Below, piece after piece: positions 1 through 6,363 of a stretch of DNA of 12,691 nt (positions within the stretch are counted from its first letter, which is position 1; each line of letters opens with the position of its first letter). The notes beneath the pieces are model-generated. The model made no database searches and was not told where the DNA came from. It saw only the letters and a program-made list of their open reading frames with translations. The stretch is taken from the NCBI GenBank assembly GCA_014380205.1, contig JACMKH010000197.1, positions 1-12,691 of the forward strand, given 5' to 3'. The translations under genes were made by a program, and so were the position numbers. Origin of the DNA: Sphingomonadaceae bacterium. GTDB lineage: Bacteria; Pseudomonadota; Alphaproteobacteria; Sphingomonadales; Sphingomonadaceae.

Positions 1-501
1 CCTACCGCCCCCGCGCACCATTTCGGTGACGCGCGCGGCCTGCTCACCAGCCTCGCCACCGAGGCCTTCCGCCAGTTCGGCAACGCGCTCACCGAGGCCG
101 ACGCCGCCGCTGAACCCACCGCGCGGGTCCGCGCGCAAGGCATCGCCTATGTCGAGTTCGCGCTCGCCCATCCCGCCCTGTTCGACTTGATGTGGCGCCG
201 CGCCTTGCTCGATCTCGACGATCCCGAATTCCGCGCAGTCTCGCGCCGCGCCTTCGCGCTCCTCGAGGCCGGGGTCGCGGGGCGCGAGCCGCGTGCAGCC
301 AACCCCCCCGAACTCGTCGATCCACGCACCATCGCGAGCTGGTCGATCGTTCACGGCTTCGCGCGCCTCGTCCTCGACGGCGCCTTCGGGCTCGATCGCG
401 AGGAGGCCGCCGAGAGCGCCCGCGCCGCGCTTCCACACGTCCTCGATTGCCTCGATATCGCGCCCGGCGGATCGGTTGCGGAAGTCGCGTCGCTGGGCTA
501 G
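1..501 (+). CDS. TetR-family transcriptional regulator, C-terminal part (5' end outside window)
   Basis: The frame is open from the first base and ends in TAG at 499-501, leaving 166 visible residues. The N-terminal helix-turn-helix lies outside the window, so only the ligand-binding and dimerisation domain is seen. The stretch GIAYVEFALAHPALFDLMW (codons about 54-72) is typical of the WHG-type C-terminal domain of TetR regulators, where an aromatic-rich helix reads Y-x-x-F-A-x-x-H-P-x-L-[FY]. A late helix, SWSIVHGFARLVLDGAF, also fits that domain's W-x-x-x-H-G-x-x-x-L pattern. TetR proteins usually repress a neighbouring gene in response to a small ligand; its target and ligand cannot be told from here, because the genes upstream are missing and a tRNA follows 18 bases downstream. 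The family call is fairly secure, the specific role unknown. Confidence 0.8.
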   Translation, partial: PTAPAHHFGDARGLLTSLATEAFRQFGNALTEADAAAEPTARVRAQGIAYVEFALAHPALFDLMWRRALLDLDDPEFRAVSRRAFALLEAGVAGREPRAANPPELVDPRTIASWSIVHGFARLVLDGAFGLDREEAAESARAALPHVLDCLDIAPGGSVAEVASLG

Positions 502-519
502 GCGGGCGCTCGCGATCGG

Positions 520-604
520 GCCTCTGTGGCGGAATTGGTAGACGCGCTCGACTCAAAATCGAGTTCCTTCGGGAGTGCCGGTTCGACTCCGGCCAGAGGC
601 ACCA
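520..604 (+). tRNA. tRNA-Leu (anticodon CAA)
   Basis: An 85-base cloverleaf with a 7-bp acceptor stem (GCCTCTG at 520-526 with CAGAGGC at 594-600), discriminator A and an encoded CCA ending at 604. The anticodon stem is CTCGA/TCGAG (547-551 and 559-563) around the loop CTCAAAA, giving anticodon CAA at 554-556, which reads UUG. The long variable arm (TTCCTTCGGGAG) and the T-loop GGTTCGACTCC fit a class II leucine tRNA. It starts 18 bases after the TetR stop codon. Confidence 0.97.
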
Positions 605-635
605 CCGATCGCGCGCAGGGCGTGCCGGGCCGCGC

Positions 636-664
636 TTGACAGCCTGTGGGGGCTCGCTTAACGC
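636..664 (+). promoter_or_regulatory. Candidate sigma-70-type promoter of tRNA-Asp
   Basis: A perfect TTGACA -35 box lies at 636-641, followed after 16-17 bases by a weak -10 region (TTAACG/TAACGC, 658-664). Transcription would begin around 671, about 11 bases before the mature tRNA-Asp. Stable-RNA promoters in alphaproteobacteria often pair a strong -35 with a poor -10. The -35 match is seen; the promoter itself is inferred. Confidence 0.55.
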
Positions 665-681
665 CGCGCTTCACGACCCAC

Positions 682-758
<77 letters not shown>

Positions 759-810
759 TTTCTCAACAACTTGTCAGCCGTCCCTGCGATCGCGGCGCAG
801 CGCGCCCTTC

Positions 811-1719
811 TCACGCGGGACCGGCGCGGCCATAGCCCGCGCGGTCGAGCACGTCGCCGAGCTGCTCGTCGAAGATCGCCTGGATCTCCGGGTCCATCTC
901 GCGCCGCCATCGCCCGACCGACGCCGCTACGCTCGCCGAAGTTCGGTGTCCCGCGCGCGCGGCGAGTTGCGCGCCAACGTCAAGCGCGATGCCGAGGAAT
1001 TCCGAAAGCCGCGCCGCGACCCCCTCGGGGTCGAGCGCGAGTTCCTCGTAGCGCACCATCATGCGGCGCGGATCGCCGGCCTCGACCGCGAGCGCCGCCT
1101 CGAGCCGCTTGCGGACGCGGCGGGCGAAGCGGTTTGCATAGATTGTATCGGTGTCGCCCTGGCGCCAGCCGAAGCGCAAGGTGCCGCGCCTCGCGTTGAA
1201 GCTCTTCGATGACAGCATGACGTCACGCGGGTCGCGCAGCAGATAGAGCTCCTGCGCATCGATCTTGCCCTCGAGAAAATCGGCGAGGAAAAACCCCGCC
1301 TTCTCGGCGAAATGCGTCGGCTCTTCGGTCCCGGCGCGGATCGCGCGCTTGATCACCGCGCGCGAAAAGCCGTCCCAGAGCCCGATCATCGCCTCGGCCG
1401 ATAGCAGTGCGCGCGGCAGATAGCCGCGTGTGTCAAACGGCACCGGGCCGAGCGTTCTTGCGACGCCGCTGATCAGCGACGCGCGGCCCTGCGCGGCCGC
1501 CTCCTCGTCGCGCGGGCGCTGGCCGCCGATCATCCGCGCGACCAGCGCGAGATAGGAAAGATAGCCCGATTCATACGGATAGCGCTTGTCGAAGGCGATG
1601 CGCGGAGAGCCGCCGAGCAGGCTCATCAGCGCGGTCGAGCCCGAACGGGCCGAGCCCAGCACTAGGATCGGCCGCAGCGTGCGCCGGCGGCGCTTTTTTT
1701 GGGAGTCGGGCTGGGGCAT
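811..1719 (-). CDS. Sulfotransferase family protein (302 aa)
   Basis: Probably transfers sulfate from PAPS to a hydroxyl or amino group of a glycan, lipid or small molecule; the acceptor is unknown. The P-loop that binds the PAPS 5'-phosphosulfate is GSARSGSTALMSLL (residues 22-35), near the N-terminus as in this superfamily. The 3'-phosphate site is LLRDPRDVMLSSKSFN (about 160-175), with Arg162 and Ser170/171 as likely ligands. VRYEELALDP (222-231) followed by a short FLGI segment, and the C-terminal SVGRWRREM (267-275), are standard sulfotransferase landmarks, and about 300 residues is a full length. The ATG at 1719 is chosen because it sits just before the basic RRRR stretch and the P-loop; no strong Shine-Dalgarno precedes it. 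Codons 7-9 contain a run of seven A's. It is divergent from the gene at 1898 and converges on tRNA-Asp. The family is secure, the substrate is not. Confidence 0.88.
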   Translation of the reverse strand: MPQPDSQKKRRRRTLRPILVLGSARSGSTALMSLLGGSPRIAFDKRYPYESGYLSYLALVARMIGGQRPRDEEAAAQGRASLISGVARTLGPVPFDTRGYLPRALLSAEAMIGLWDGFSRAVIKRAIRAGTEEPTHFAEKAGFFLADFLEGKIDAQELYLLRDPRDVMLSSKSFNARRGTLRFGWRQGDTDTIYANRFARRVRKRLEAALAVEAGDPRRMMVRYEELALDPEGVAARLSEFLGIALDVGAQLAARAGHRTSASVAASVGRWRREMDPEIQAIFDEQLGDVLDRAGYGRAGPA

Positions 1720-1813
1720 GGTTCGTCGCTGTATAGGAAAGAAAGCGCCCCGCGTGGGCCGCTCGCGGCGACCTTCGCATAGGGTCTCGTAAGGGGCAAG
1801 CCGCGCGCCCGGC

Positions 1814-1842
1814 TTGGCAGGTTACGGCGCGAAGGCTACGAA
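1814..1842 (+). promoter_or_regulatory. Candidate promoter for the GMHKT gene at 1898
   Basis: TTGGCA (1814-1819, five of six matches to TTGACA) and TACGAA (1837-1842, three of six to TATAAT) are separated by exactly 17 bases. Transcription would start near 1849, leaving a leader of about 49 bases that holds a hairpin and the Shine-Dalgarno. The -10 is weak, so this is a suggestion. Confidence 0.35.
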
Positions 1843-1861
1843 CGGGCCAAGCGGGCCTCAA

Positions 1862-1875
1862 CCGGCGAGCGCCGG
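1862..1875 (+). other. Inverted repeat in the 5' leader of the gene at 1898
   Basis: CCGGCG-AG-CGCCGG is a perfect inverted repeat that folds as a 5-bp GC stem with a GAGC loop. It ends ten bases before the Shine-Dalgarno GAGGAG. It could influence translation or be chance in such GC-rich DNA. Confidence 0.35.
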
Positions 1876-1885
1876 CCCGGCCTTC

Positions 1886-1891
1886 GAGGAG
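1886..1891 (+). promoter_or_regulatory. Ribosome binding site that fixes the TTG start at 1898
   Basis: GAGGAG lies six bases upstream of the TTG at 1898. No comparable site supports the upstream in-frame TTG at 1814. The start it selects aligns exactly with the first residues of the two paralogues in this window. Confidence 0.75.
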
Positions 1892-1897
1892 CCGCCC

Positions 1898-3052
1898 TTG
1901 TCCACCTTCTTCCTCCACGTCGGCATGCACAAGACCGCGAGCTCCGCGGTCCAGCAGCTGTTCGCGGCCGAGCCCGAGCGGCTCGAGGCCACCGGGTTGC
2001 GCTATTTTCCCTCGCCCAACCCCAACCACAGCTTCTTCCTGATGTCCTATGCACAGGGCCGGTCGCGCGTCGAAGGCCAGTTCGCCCAGCCGACTTACAC
2101 GGGCACCTGGCAATTCGCCGATCGTGAGGCGATGGCCGAGCTGTGGACCTCGTTCCTCGCCGAAACGAGCGCGGCGGGCCACGACGCGCTACTCTCGGGC
2201 GAGGAGGGCGGCTTCCTCTCCGATGACGAGATCGACCGGCTCATCGCAGAGATCCGCGCGTATTTCGATCGCATCGTCGTGCTCGGCATGGTCCGTCCGC
2301 CGCTCGCCTTCGCGCGCAGCGCGGCGCAGCAGCGGCTGCGCGGCCGCAGCAGCTTCCGGACGAGCGCGCAGACCCCGCCCGTCCCCAAATACCGCGAGCG
2401 CTTCGGCGGCTATGTGCGCGCGGTCGGGCGCGAGAACGTCCGGCTGCGCGTGTTCCATCGCGACCGGCTCGTCGCGGGCGATCCCGCGCAGACGCTGCTC
2501 GCGATGATGGAGCACGCCGATCCCGCGCTCGCCGACATGCGCGCGCCCCGGCTCAACGAATCGATGTCGATGCCCGCCGCCAAGCTTTTCTCCGCGCTCA
2601 ATGTGATGCGCGACGATCCTGCGGTGAAATCTCAGATACCTGGCCCCATCGTCGCGATGCTGCGCGAGCTTCCCAAGAAGAAGTTCGGCTTCGCCGACAT
2701 CCGCGCGGGCCGCTCGACCGACCATCTCTTTCCCAAGCCCTTGAGCCGGCTGGTGCGCACGATCCCGGGCGATCCTTTCTCGCTGCCGATCGAGATCCAG
2801 CGCAAGGTGCTCAACCAGCCGCCCGAGGACGCCGACTGGGTCTCGGAGATGCTCGGCGAGGACATCCGCGCGTTCGACGTCGCGATCGACGAGACCGCCC
2901 CCACGCTTGCCGAGGCCGAGCACATCACCGAGGACGAGACGCGGCTGATCACGCGCCACATCGCCGATCACATGCGCGAGCGCGTCGCGATAATGCGCGC
3001 CGCGAGCAAGGCGCGCGAGGAGCAGGAGCGCGCCGCCGCCCAGGGCGCGTGA
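1898..3052 (+). CDS. GMHKT-type P-loop sulfotransferase-like protein, paralogue A (384 aa)
   Basis: One of three paralogues here. The N-terminus STFFLHVGMHKTASSAVQQL is a sulfotransferase-type P-loop; Lys12 corresponds to the catalytic, PAPS-contacting lysine of the superfamily. The usual TGTT is TASS here. Other landmarks shared at identical positions with its paralogues are Ser100-x-Glu102, and Arg133 with Ser141 in the RPPLAFARSAAQQ segment (likely 3'-phosphate site). FHRDRLVAGDPAQTLL (186-201), NESMS (220-224) and the conserved tail motif IPGDPFSLP are also shared. A helical basic/acidic tail after about residue 357 is absent from the other two. The TTG start at 1898 is chosen over the TTG 84 bases upstream because of the GAGGAG site and the paralogue alignment. 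Its stop is 7 bases from the convergent stop of the next gene. The fold is well supported; the reaction and substrate are unproven. Confidence 0.8.
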   Translation: MSTFFLHVGMHKTASSAVQQLFAAEPERLEATGLRYFPSPNPNHSFFLMSYAQGRSRVEGQFAQPTYTGTWQFADREAMAELWTSFLAETSAAGHDALLSGEEGGFLSDDEIDRLIAEIRAYFDRIVVLGMVRPPLAFARSAAQQRLRGRSSFRTSAQTPPVPKYRERFGGYVRAVGRENVRLRVFHRDRLVAGDPAQTLLAMMEHADPALADMRAPRLNESMSMPAAKLFSALNVMRDDPAVKSQIPGPIVAMLRELPKKKFGFADIRAGRSTDHLFPKPLSRLVRTIPGDPFSLPIEIQRKVLNQPPEDADWVSEMLGEDIRAFDVAIDETAPTLAEAEHITEDETRLITRHIADHMRERVAIMRAASKAREEQERAAAQGA

Positions 3053-3059
3053 CGCGCGT

Positions 3060-3854
3060 TCACTTGCGGCTGCGCGTCCGCGCGGATGCCGGCGCCGGCG
3101 CTGTCTTGATCTCCTCGAAGAACTCCGCGAACTCGGTCCCCGCGAAATGCTCGCGGATCGCGTCGAGGTTCTTGATCACCGTGGTCCGCCTGTCGGTGAG
3201 CTTGACCGTCGCGGGCTTTAGGTTGGCCTGAGGGACGCCGAGGAAATCCTGGACCTCGCGCATCACCCCGTCATAATCCTTGGAGATCGCCTCATAGCTG
3301 AGGTCGAGCCGATCGTGCCGCGCGAACATCGCGCCATAGATGCGCTCCCAGCGCCGCGAGCGCTGGAATGCCTTCTCGACCTTGGCGGGATCGATCTCGA
3401 TGCTTGTCTCGGGCTGCTCGTAGCTTTTGTCGGTCGTGTTGAACATCTTGGTGACGTGGACCGCGACAAATTCAGAGAGGAAGCGCTGCCACAGATTCTC
3501 GCGGCGCAGGAACAGGATCTTGAGCGAGCGGTCGGCGGCGACATCGGCGACCACGTCCTTCCAAGCCTCCTGCGAAAGCTCCTCGAACTTGAACTTGAAA
3601 CCGACCGATTTGAAGCGCCCCGGATTGAGCACGAAATCGCGCAGATACTGGACCGGATTCTCGTTGCGGAAGCGCCGCATGCTTTCGATTAGCGGCGGGT
3701 CCTTCTCGTAGATGATGCCCCAGAAGTTGAGATGCGAATCGCGCATGCCGAACACCTCGCCGTGCGCGCAGATATCCTTGTGCGCCTGCAGCGCCGTGGC
3801 GAGCATGGTGCTGCCCGTCCGCGCCTGGCACACGATCACATATTTGGTCGCCAT
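3060..3854 (-). CDS. Sulfotransferase-type P-loop protein, Stf0-like (264 aa)
   Basis: The N-terminal ATKYVIVCQARTGSTMLATA holds a PAPS-type P-loop (QARTGST, residues 10-16), and HGEVFG (31-36) follows at the place where Stf0-like enzymes carry a GE motif. LFLRRENLWQRFLSEF (114-129) is the likely 3'-phosphate site, with Arg117/118 and Ser127. LSYEAISKDYDGVMREVQDF (185-204) followed by LGV is the late helix common to sulfotransferases. The size matches a compact bacterial enzyme. The C-terminus is proline/alanine-rich and basic. The ATG at 3854 is preferred to a GTG at 3881 because it sits next to the core strand, after a GAAGGTG site. It lies 123 bases downstream of the RTX/FG-GAP gene on the same strand and could be co-transcribed with it. 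The acceptor is unknown; sulfating a surface glycan made by neighbouring enzymes is an inference. Confidence 0.8.
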   Translation of the reverse strand: MATKYVIVCQARTGSTMLATALQAHKDICAHGEVFGMRDSHLNFWGIIYEKDPPLIESMRRFRNENPVQYLRDFVLNPGRFKSVGFKFKFEELSQEAWKDVVADVAADRSLKILFLRRENLWQRFLSEFVAVHVTKMFNTTDKSYEQPETSIEIDPAKVEKAFQRSRRWERIYGAMFARHDRLDLSYEAISKDYDGVMREVQDFLGVPQANLKPATVKLTDRRTTVIKNLDAIREHFAGTEFAEFFEEIKTAPAPASARTRSRK

Positions 3855-3948
3855 TTTCACCTTCACCCTGCCGGCGACCACGGTCAGGCGGCTCGGCGCG
3901 GCGTCTCTACCGCGCGCGTTGGGAAATCCGCAAGGCCTGTCCGGGTTT

Positions 3949-3973
3949 GGCGCGCACGCTGGATCGGCGCGCC
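3949..3973 (-). other. GC stem-loop just after the RTX/FG-GAP stop codon
   Basis: GGCGCGC (3949-3955) and GCGCGCC (3967-3973) form a perfect 7-bp stem with an 11-base loop, beginning four bases after the stop codon of the upstream gene on the minus strand. No T-tract follows, so it is not a classic intrinsic terminator. It may mark an mRNA 3' end or pause between that gene and the sulfotransferase gene. Confidence 0.4.
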
Positions 3974-3977
3974 GCGC

Positions 3978-6161
3978 TCAGATCACTACGAAATCGCCCG
4001 CGCCCAAGGACGGATCGCCCGAGAAGGTCGCGATCAGCACCTGCGCCGCCGCCCCGGTCCCGTCAGGATCGAAGTAGAGCTTGCCGGTGGCGTCGTTGTA
4101 GATCAGCCGGTCGTTGCCGTCCTGCGCCGCCGTCCCGGTGACGAAGCGGTTGCCCTGGAGCGCGCCGACGGGGAGGCCGAAGGCGGCCGCGTCGAGCGCG
4201 ATCTCGTCGACGATGTGCTGGAAGTCCGTGATCCGTTCGATCTCGCCCGCTACGATGCGGTCGAGCACGAACCGGTCGGCGCCGGTGCTCCCGGTCAGCG
4301 TGTCCGAGCCCGCGCCGCCGGTGAGCGTGTCGGCGCCCGCGCCGCCGTGGAGGCTGTCTTCGCCCTTGAAGCCCGTCAGCACATCCGCGCCGTTGCCGCC
4401 GATCGCGGTGTCCGCGCCCTTGCCGCCGTTCAAGCGATCATCGCCCTTGCCGCCCACGAGCGAATCGGCGCCGCCGAGCCCGGAAAGCGTATCGTCGAAC
4501 CTGCCGCCGCGGATCGTCTGGTCGCCCGCGGCGCCGACGCGGTTGACCGCGGTGGTCGGGGCGACGCCGTAGATGACATAGGCCGCGCCCGAATATGAGC
4601 CGTTCGAGCCGTCATGCCCCGGCGCGCCGACCATGATGTCACTGAAGCCGTCGCCGTTGATGTCTCCCCCCGAGATCCCGGCCCCCGCCTGATCCTGGCC
4701 GGCGGCGCCGTCGATCCGGAAGCCGTCGGCCGCCGCGAGGCTGGAGAGGTCGATCGCGCCGATCCCGGCGGCGCGGCCGAAGATCACATAGGCGCTGCCC
4801 GCGTAGAAATTGGCTCCCTTCGCGCCGACGATGATGTCGTCGAAGCCGTCGCCGTTGACGTCGCCCGCCGAGGAGACGTCGTAGCCCGCCTTGTCCGAGG
4901 CGTCGTCGCCCTGGATCGAGAAGCCGCCGGAGCCGAGCGAGCCGAGATCGATCGTGCCGAAGCCGCTGGTCTTGCCGAACACGATATAGGCCCGGCCCGC
5001 GCTGATGCCGCCGGCTTCGTTGCCGGGCGCGCCGACGATGATGTCGTCGATCCCGTCGCCGTTGAAGTCGCCCGCGTTGGCGAGGCCGCGGCCAGCATAG
5101 TCGCCTCCCTCCTCGCCGACGAGCTTGAAGCCTTCGGCGGGCCGCGACTCGAGCCCGGTGAGGTCGGTGTCGGTGAAGCCCGTCGCCGAGCCGAAGAGGA
5201 CGTACGCCGCGCCCGCGTTGGAGCCTCCCGCATCGTTGCCGTATGCGCCGGTCAAAATGTCCTCGAACCCGTCGCCGTTGACGTCGGCGGTGGCGAGCGA
5301 ACAGCCGGCGGCATCGGAGGCCGCGTCGCCGGTGATCGTGAAGTCGATGCTCGCGCTCTCGATATCGCCGCCGTTGAGCGGGCCCGACCCGAAGCCGCGT
5401 TCGATAATATAGGCGACCACTGAGCCTTCGTCGAGCAGGTCGGTCTCGTGGAAAAAGCCCAATAGGAAGGCTACGGCTGCGAGGCTGCCTGGGTCCGTAT
5501 CAATGGTCGCGACGGCGGTGTTGCTGCGCTGATCTTGGGGCGCGACGATCACTTCCGCATCCTCGGGGTCGAGCTCGTCCACATGATAGGATGCGTCGAA
5601 CTGGGCGCGGCCATAGAAAACGACGGTCGCGCCCGAGTCGGGGCCGCTTCCGGCGGTGCCGGGCGCGGCTAACGCGACGTCGTCGAATCCGTCGCCGTCG
5701 ACGTCTCCGACGTCCGCGACGCGCCTGCCCAGATTGTCGCCGGCTGCCGCGCCGAAAACGATGAACCCGTCCTCCGCGTCGAGATTGGCGAGGTCGATAT
5801 CGGCGAGGTTGTTGCCCCCCGGCTTGCCGTAGAGGATATAGACCGCTCCCCCGTTATAGGCGTTGGGATCGTCAAAAAACGCCGCACCAATCGCGAATTC
5901 GCTGACGCCGTCGCCGTTCATGTCGCCGAGCACCGCGAGGCTGAACCCCGCGAAATCATTGCCCGCCGCGCCTTCGGCTTTGAAGCCGTCGTCCGCGTCG
6001 AGCGCGCCGAGATTGTAAATTTGTAGAAAATCGTCCGCGATTGTGGGCGGCGGACCGGGCTTCGCCATCTCGTCCGCATGCGAGGCGAAACGCCCCGCCG
6101 CGAGCCCGTCCCATTGCTCCGAGAGCGGCCTCGCGCCGCCGCGCCATCCCTGCTTGCGCAT
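3978..6161 (-). CDS. FG-GAP beta-propeller / RTX calcium-binding protein, probable type I-secreted surface protein (727 aa)
   Basis: Residues about 44-540 form seven repeats that match a seven-bladed integrin-alpha-like propeller. Six carry a clear calcium loop of the G-D-x-[ND]-G-D-G form (79, 152, 292, 364, 433 and 499); the third blade (about 190-260) has lost it. Residues about 547-630 are RTX nonapeptides (GGxGxDxL), a calcium-folding region typical of proteins exported by type I secretion. The end resembles serralysin/RTX C-termini: ITDF at 644-647, a RLIYNDATGKLYFDPDGTG strand pair at 685-703, and a hydrophobic FVVI terminus that would be the secretion signal. There is no N-terminal signal peptide, as expected. 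The ATG at 6161 has GGAGAAGG upstream; a later ATG at 6068 has only a weak site. Likely an extracellular adhesin or matrix protein. No type I exporter genes are nearby. Confidence 0.9.
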   Translation of the reverse strand: MRKQGWRGGARPLSEQWDGLAAGRFASHADEMAKPGPPPTIADDFLQIYNLGALDADDGFKAEGAAGNDFAGFSLAVLGDMNGDGVSEFAIGAAFFDDPNAYNGGAVYILYGKPGGNNLADIDLANLDAEDGFIVFGAAAGDNLGRRVADVGDVDGDGFDDVALAAPGTAGSGPDSGATVVFYGRAQFDASYHVDELDPEDAEVIVAPQDQRSNTAVATIDTDPGSLAAVAFLLGFFHETDLLDEGSVVAYIIERGFGSGPLNGGDIESASIDFTITGDAASDAAGCSLATADVNGDGFEDILTGAYGNDAGGSNAGAAYVLFGSATGFTDTDLTGLESRPAEGFKLVGEEGGDYAGRGLANAGDFNGDGIDDIIVGAPGNEAGGISAGRAYIVFGKTSGFGTIDLGSLGSGGFSIQGDDASDKAGYDVSSAGDVNGDGFDDIIVGAKGANFYAGSAYVIFGRAAGIGAIDLSSLAAADGFRIDGAAGQDQAGAGISGGDINGDGFSDIMVGAPGHDGSNGSYSGAAYVIYGVAPTTAVNRVGAAGDQTIRGGRFDDTLSGLGGADSLVGGKGDDRLNGGKGADTAIGGNGADVLTGFKGEDSLHGGAGADTLTGGAGSDTLTGSTGADRFVLDRIVAGEIERITDFQHIVDEIALDAAAFGLPVGALQGNRFVTGTAAQDGNDRLIYNDATGKLYFDPDGTGAAAQVLIATFSGDPSLGAGDFVVI
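4272..4523 (-). repeat. RTX (haemolysin-type) calcium-binding repeats
   Basis: About nine tandem nonapeptides of the form GGxGxDxLx lie at residues 547-630 of the protein encoded at 3978-6161. Examples are GGKGDDRLN, GGAGADTLT and GGAGSDTLT. Such repeats bind calcium and fold outside the cell after type I export. Confidence 0.92.
4542..6032 (-). repeat. Seven FG-GAP propeller blades, third blade degenerate
   Basis: Each blade follows the pattern DGF-x-[IV]-x-G ... GDxNGDG-[FIV]-x-D-[IVF]-[IA]-[VIL]-GA ... GxAYVI[FY]G. Six show the calcium loop. In the third (roughly 5382-5594 on the minus strand) the loop is replaced by TIDTDPGSLAAVAFLLG, while the closing strand SVVAYIIERG is retained. The count of seven fits a closed propeller. 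Confidence 0.85.
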
Positions 6162-6164
6162 CAG

Positions 6165-6172
6165 CCTTCTCC
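6165..6172 (-). promoter_or_regulatory. Ribosome binding site of the RTX/FG-GAP gene
   Basis: On the minus strand GGAGAAGG precedes the ATG at 6161, with the GGAG core seven bases from the start codon. This favours the full 727-residue product over a start at 6068. Confidence 0.7.
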
Positions 6173-6213
6173 AGCCAGTGCGGCTTTTCGCCGATCATGC
6201 GCGGCCCGGATGC

Positions 6214-6242
6214 ATTGTGCGCCTGACGTTGCGCCGGCGCAA
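6214..6242 (-). promoter_or_regulatory. Candidate promoter of the RTX/FG-GAP gene overlapping a palindrome
   Basis: On the minus strand TTGCGC (6242-6237) and CACAAT (6219-6214) are separated by 17 bases; matches to the -35 and -10 consensus are three and four of six. Transcription would start near 6207, about 46 bases before the ATG. The 16-bp palindrome covers the -35 and the start of the spacer. The call rests on weak boxes. Confidence 0.3.
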
Positions 6243-6243
6243 C
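6228..6243. promoter_or_regulatory. 16-bp perfect palindrome between divergent genes, possible operator
   Basis: GTTGCGCCGGCGCAAC reads the same on both strands without a spacer. It lies in the 202-base intergenic region between the RTX/FG-GAP gene and the glycosyltransferase gene, 67 bases from the former start and 120 from the latter. That is a natural place for a dimeric regulator to control both. Chance is possible in GC-rich DNA. Confidence 0.45.
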
Positions 6244-6363
6244 CATTTTCACCGGGCCGTCGCGCGCCCGTCTATGGTGTTGCGCGCGCCCATCGCGCCG
6301 GATAAACGGACGCCCGTCCCGCCGCTTCCGGCGCCGTCCCCATTTGCGAGAAGCCCCGCGGCC

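Noticed and set aside
3045..3057. GCGCG-TGA-CGCGC inverted repeat centred on the stop codon of paralogue A
   Set aside because: Only five pairs of alternating GC with a three-base loop and no T-tract; expected by chance in this composition.
6043..6363. Extension of the glycosyltransferase by about 107 codons to an upstream start
   Set aside because: The extension overlaps the start of the divergent RTX gene and the palindrome, and is proline/arginine-rich without domain character.
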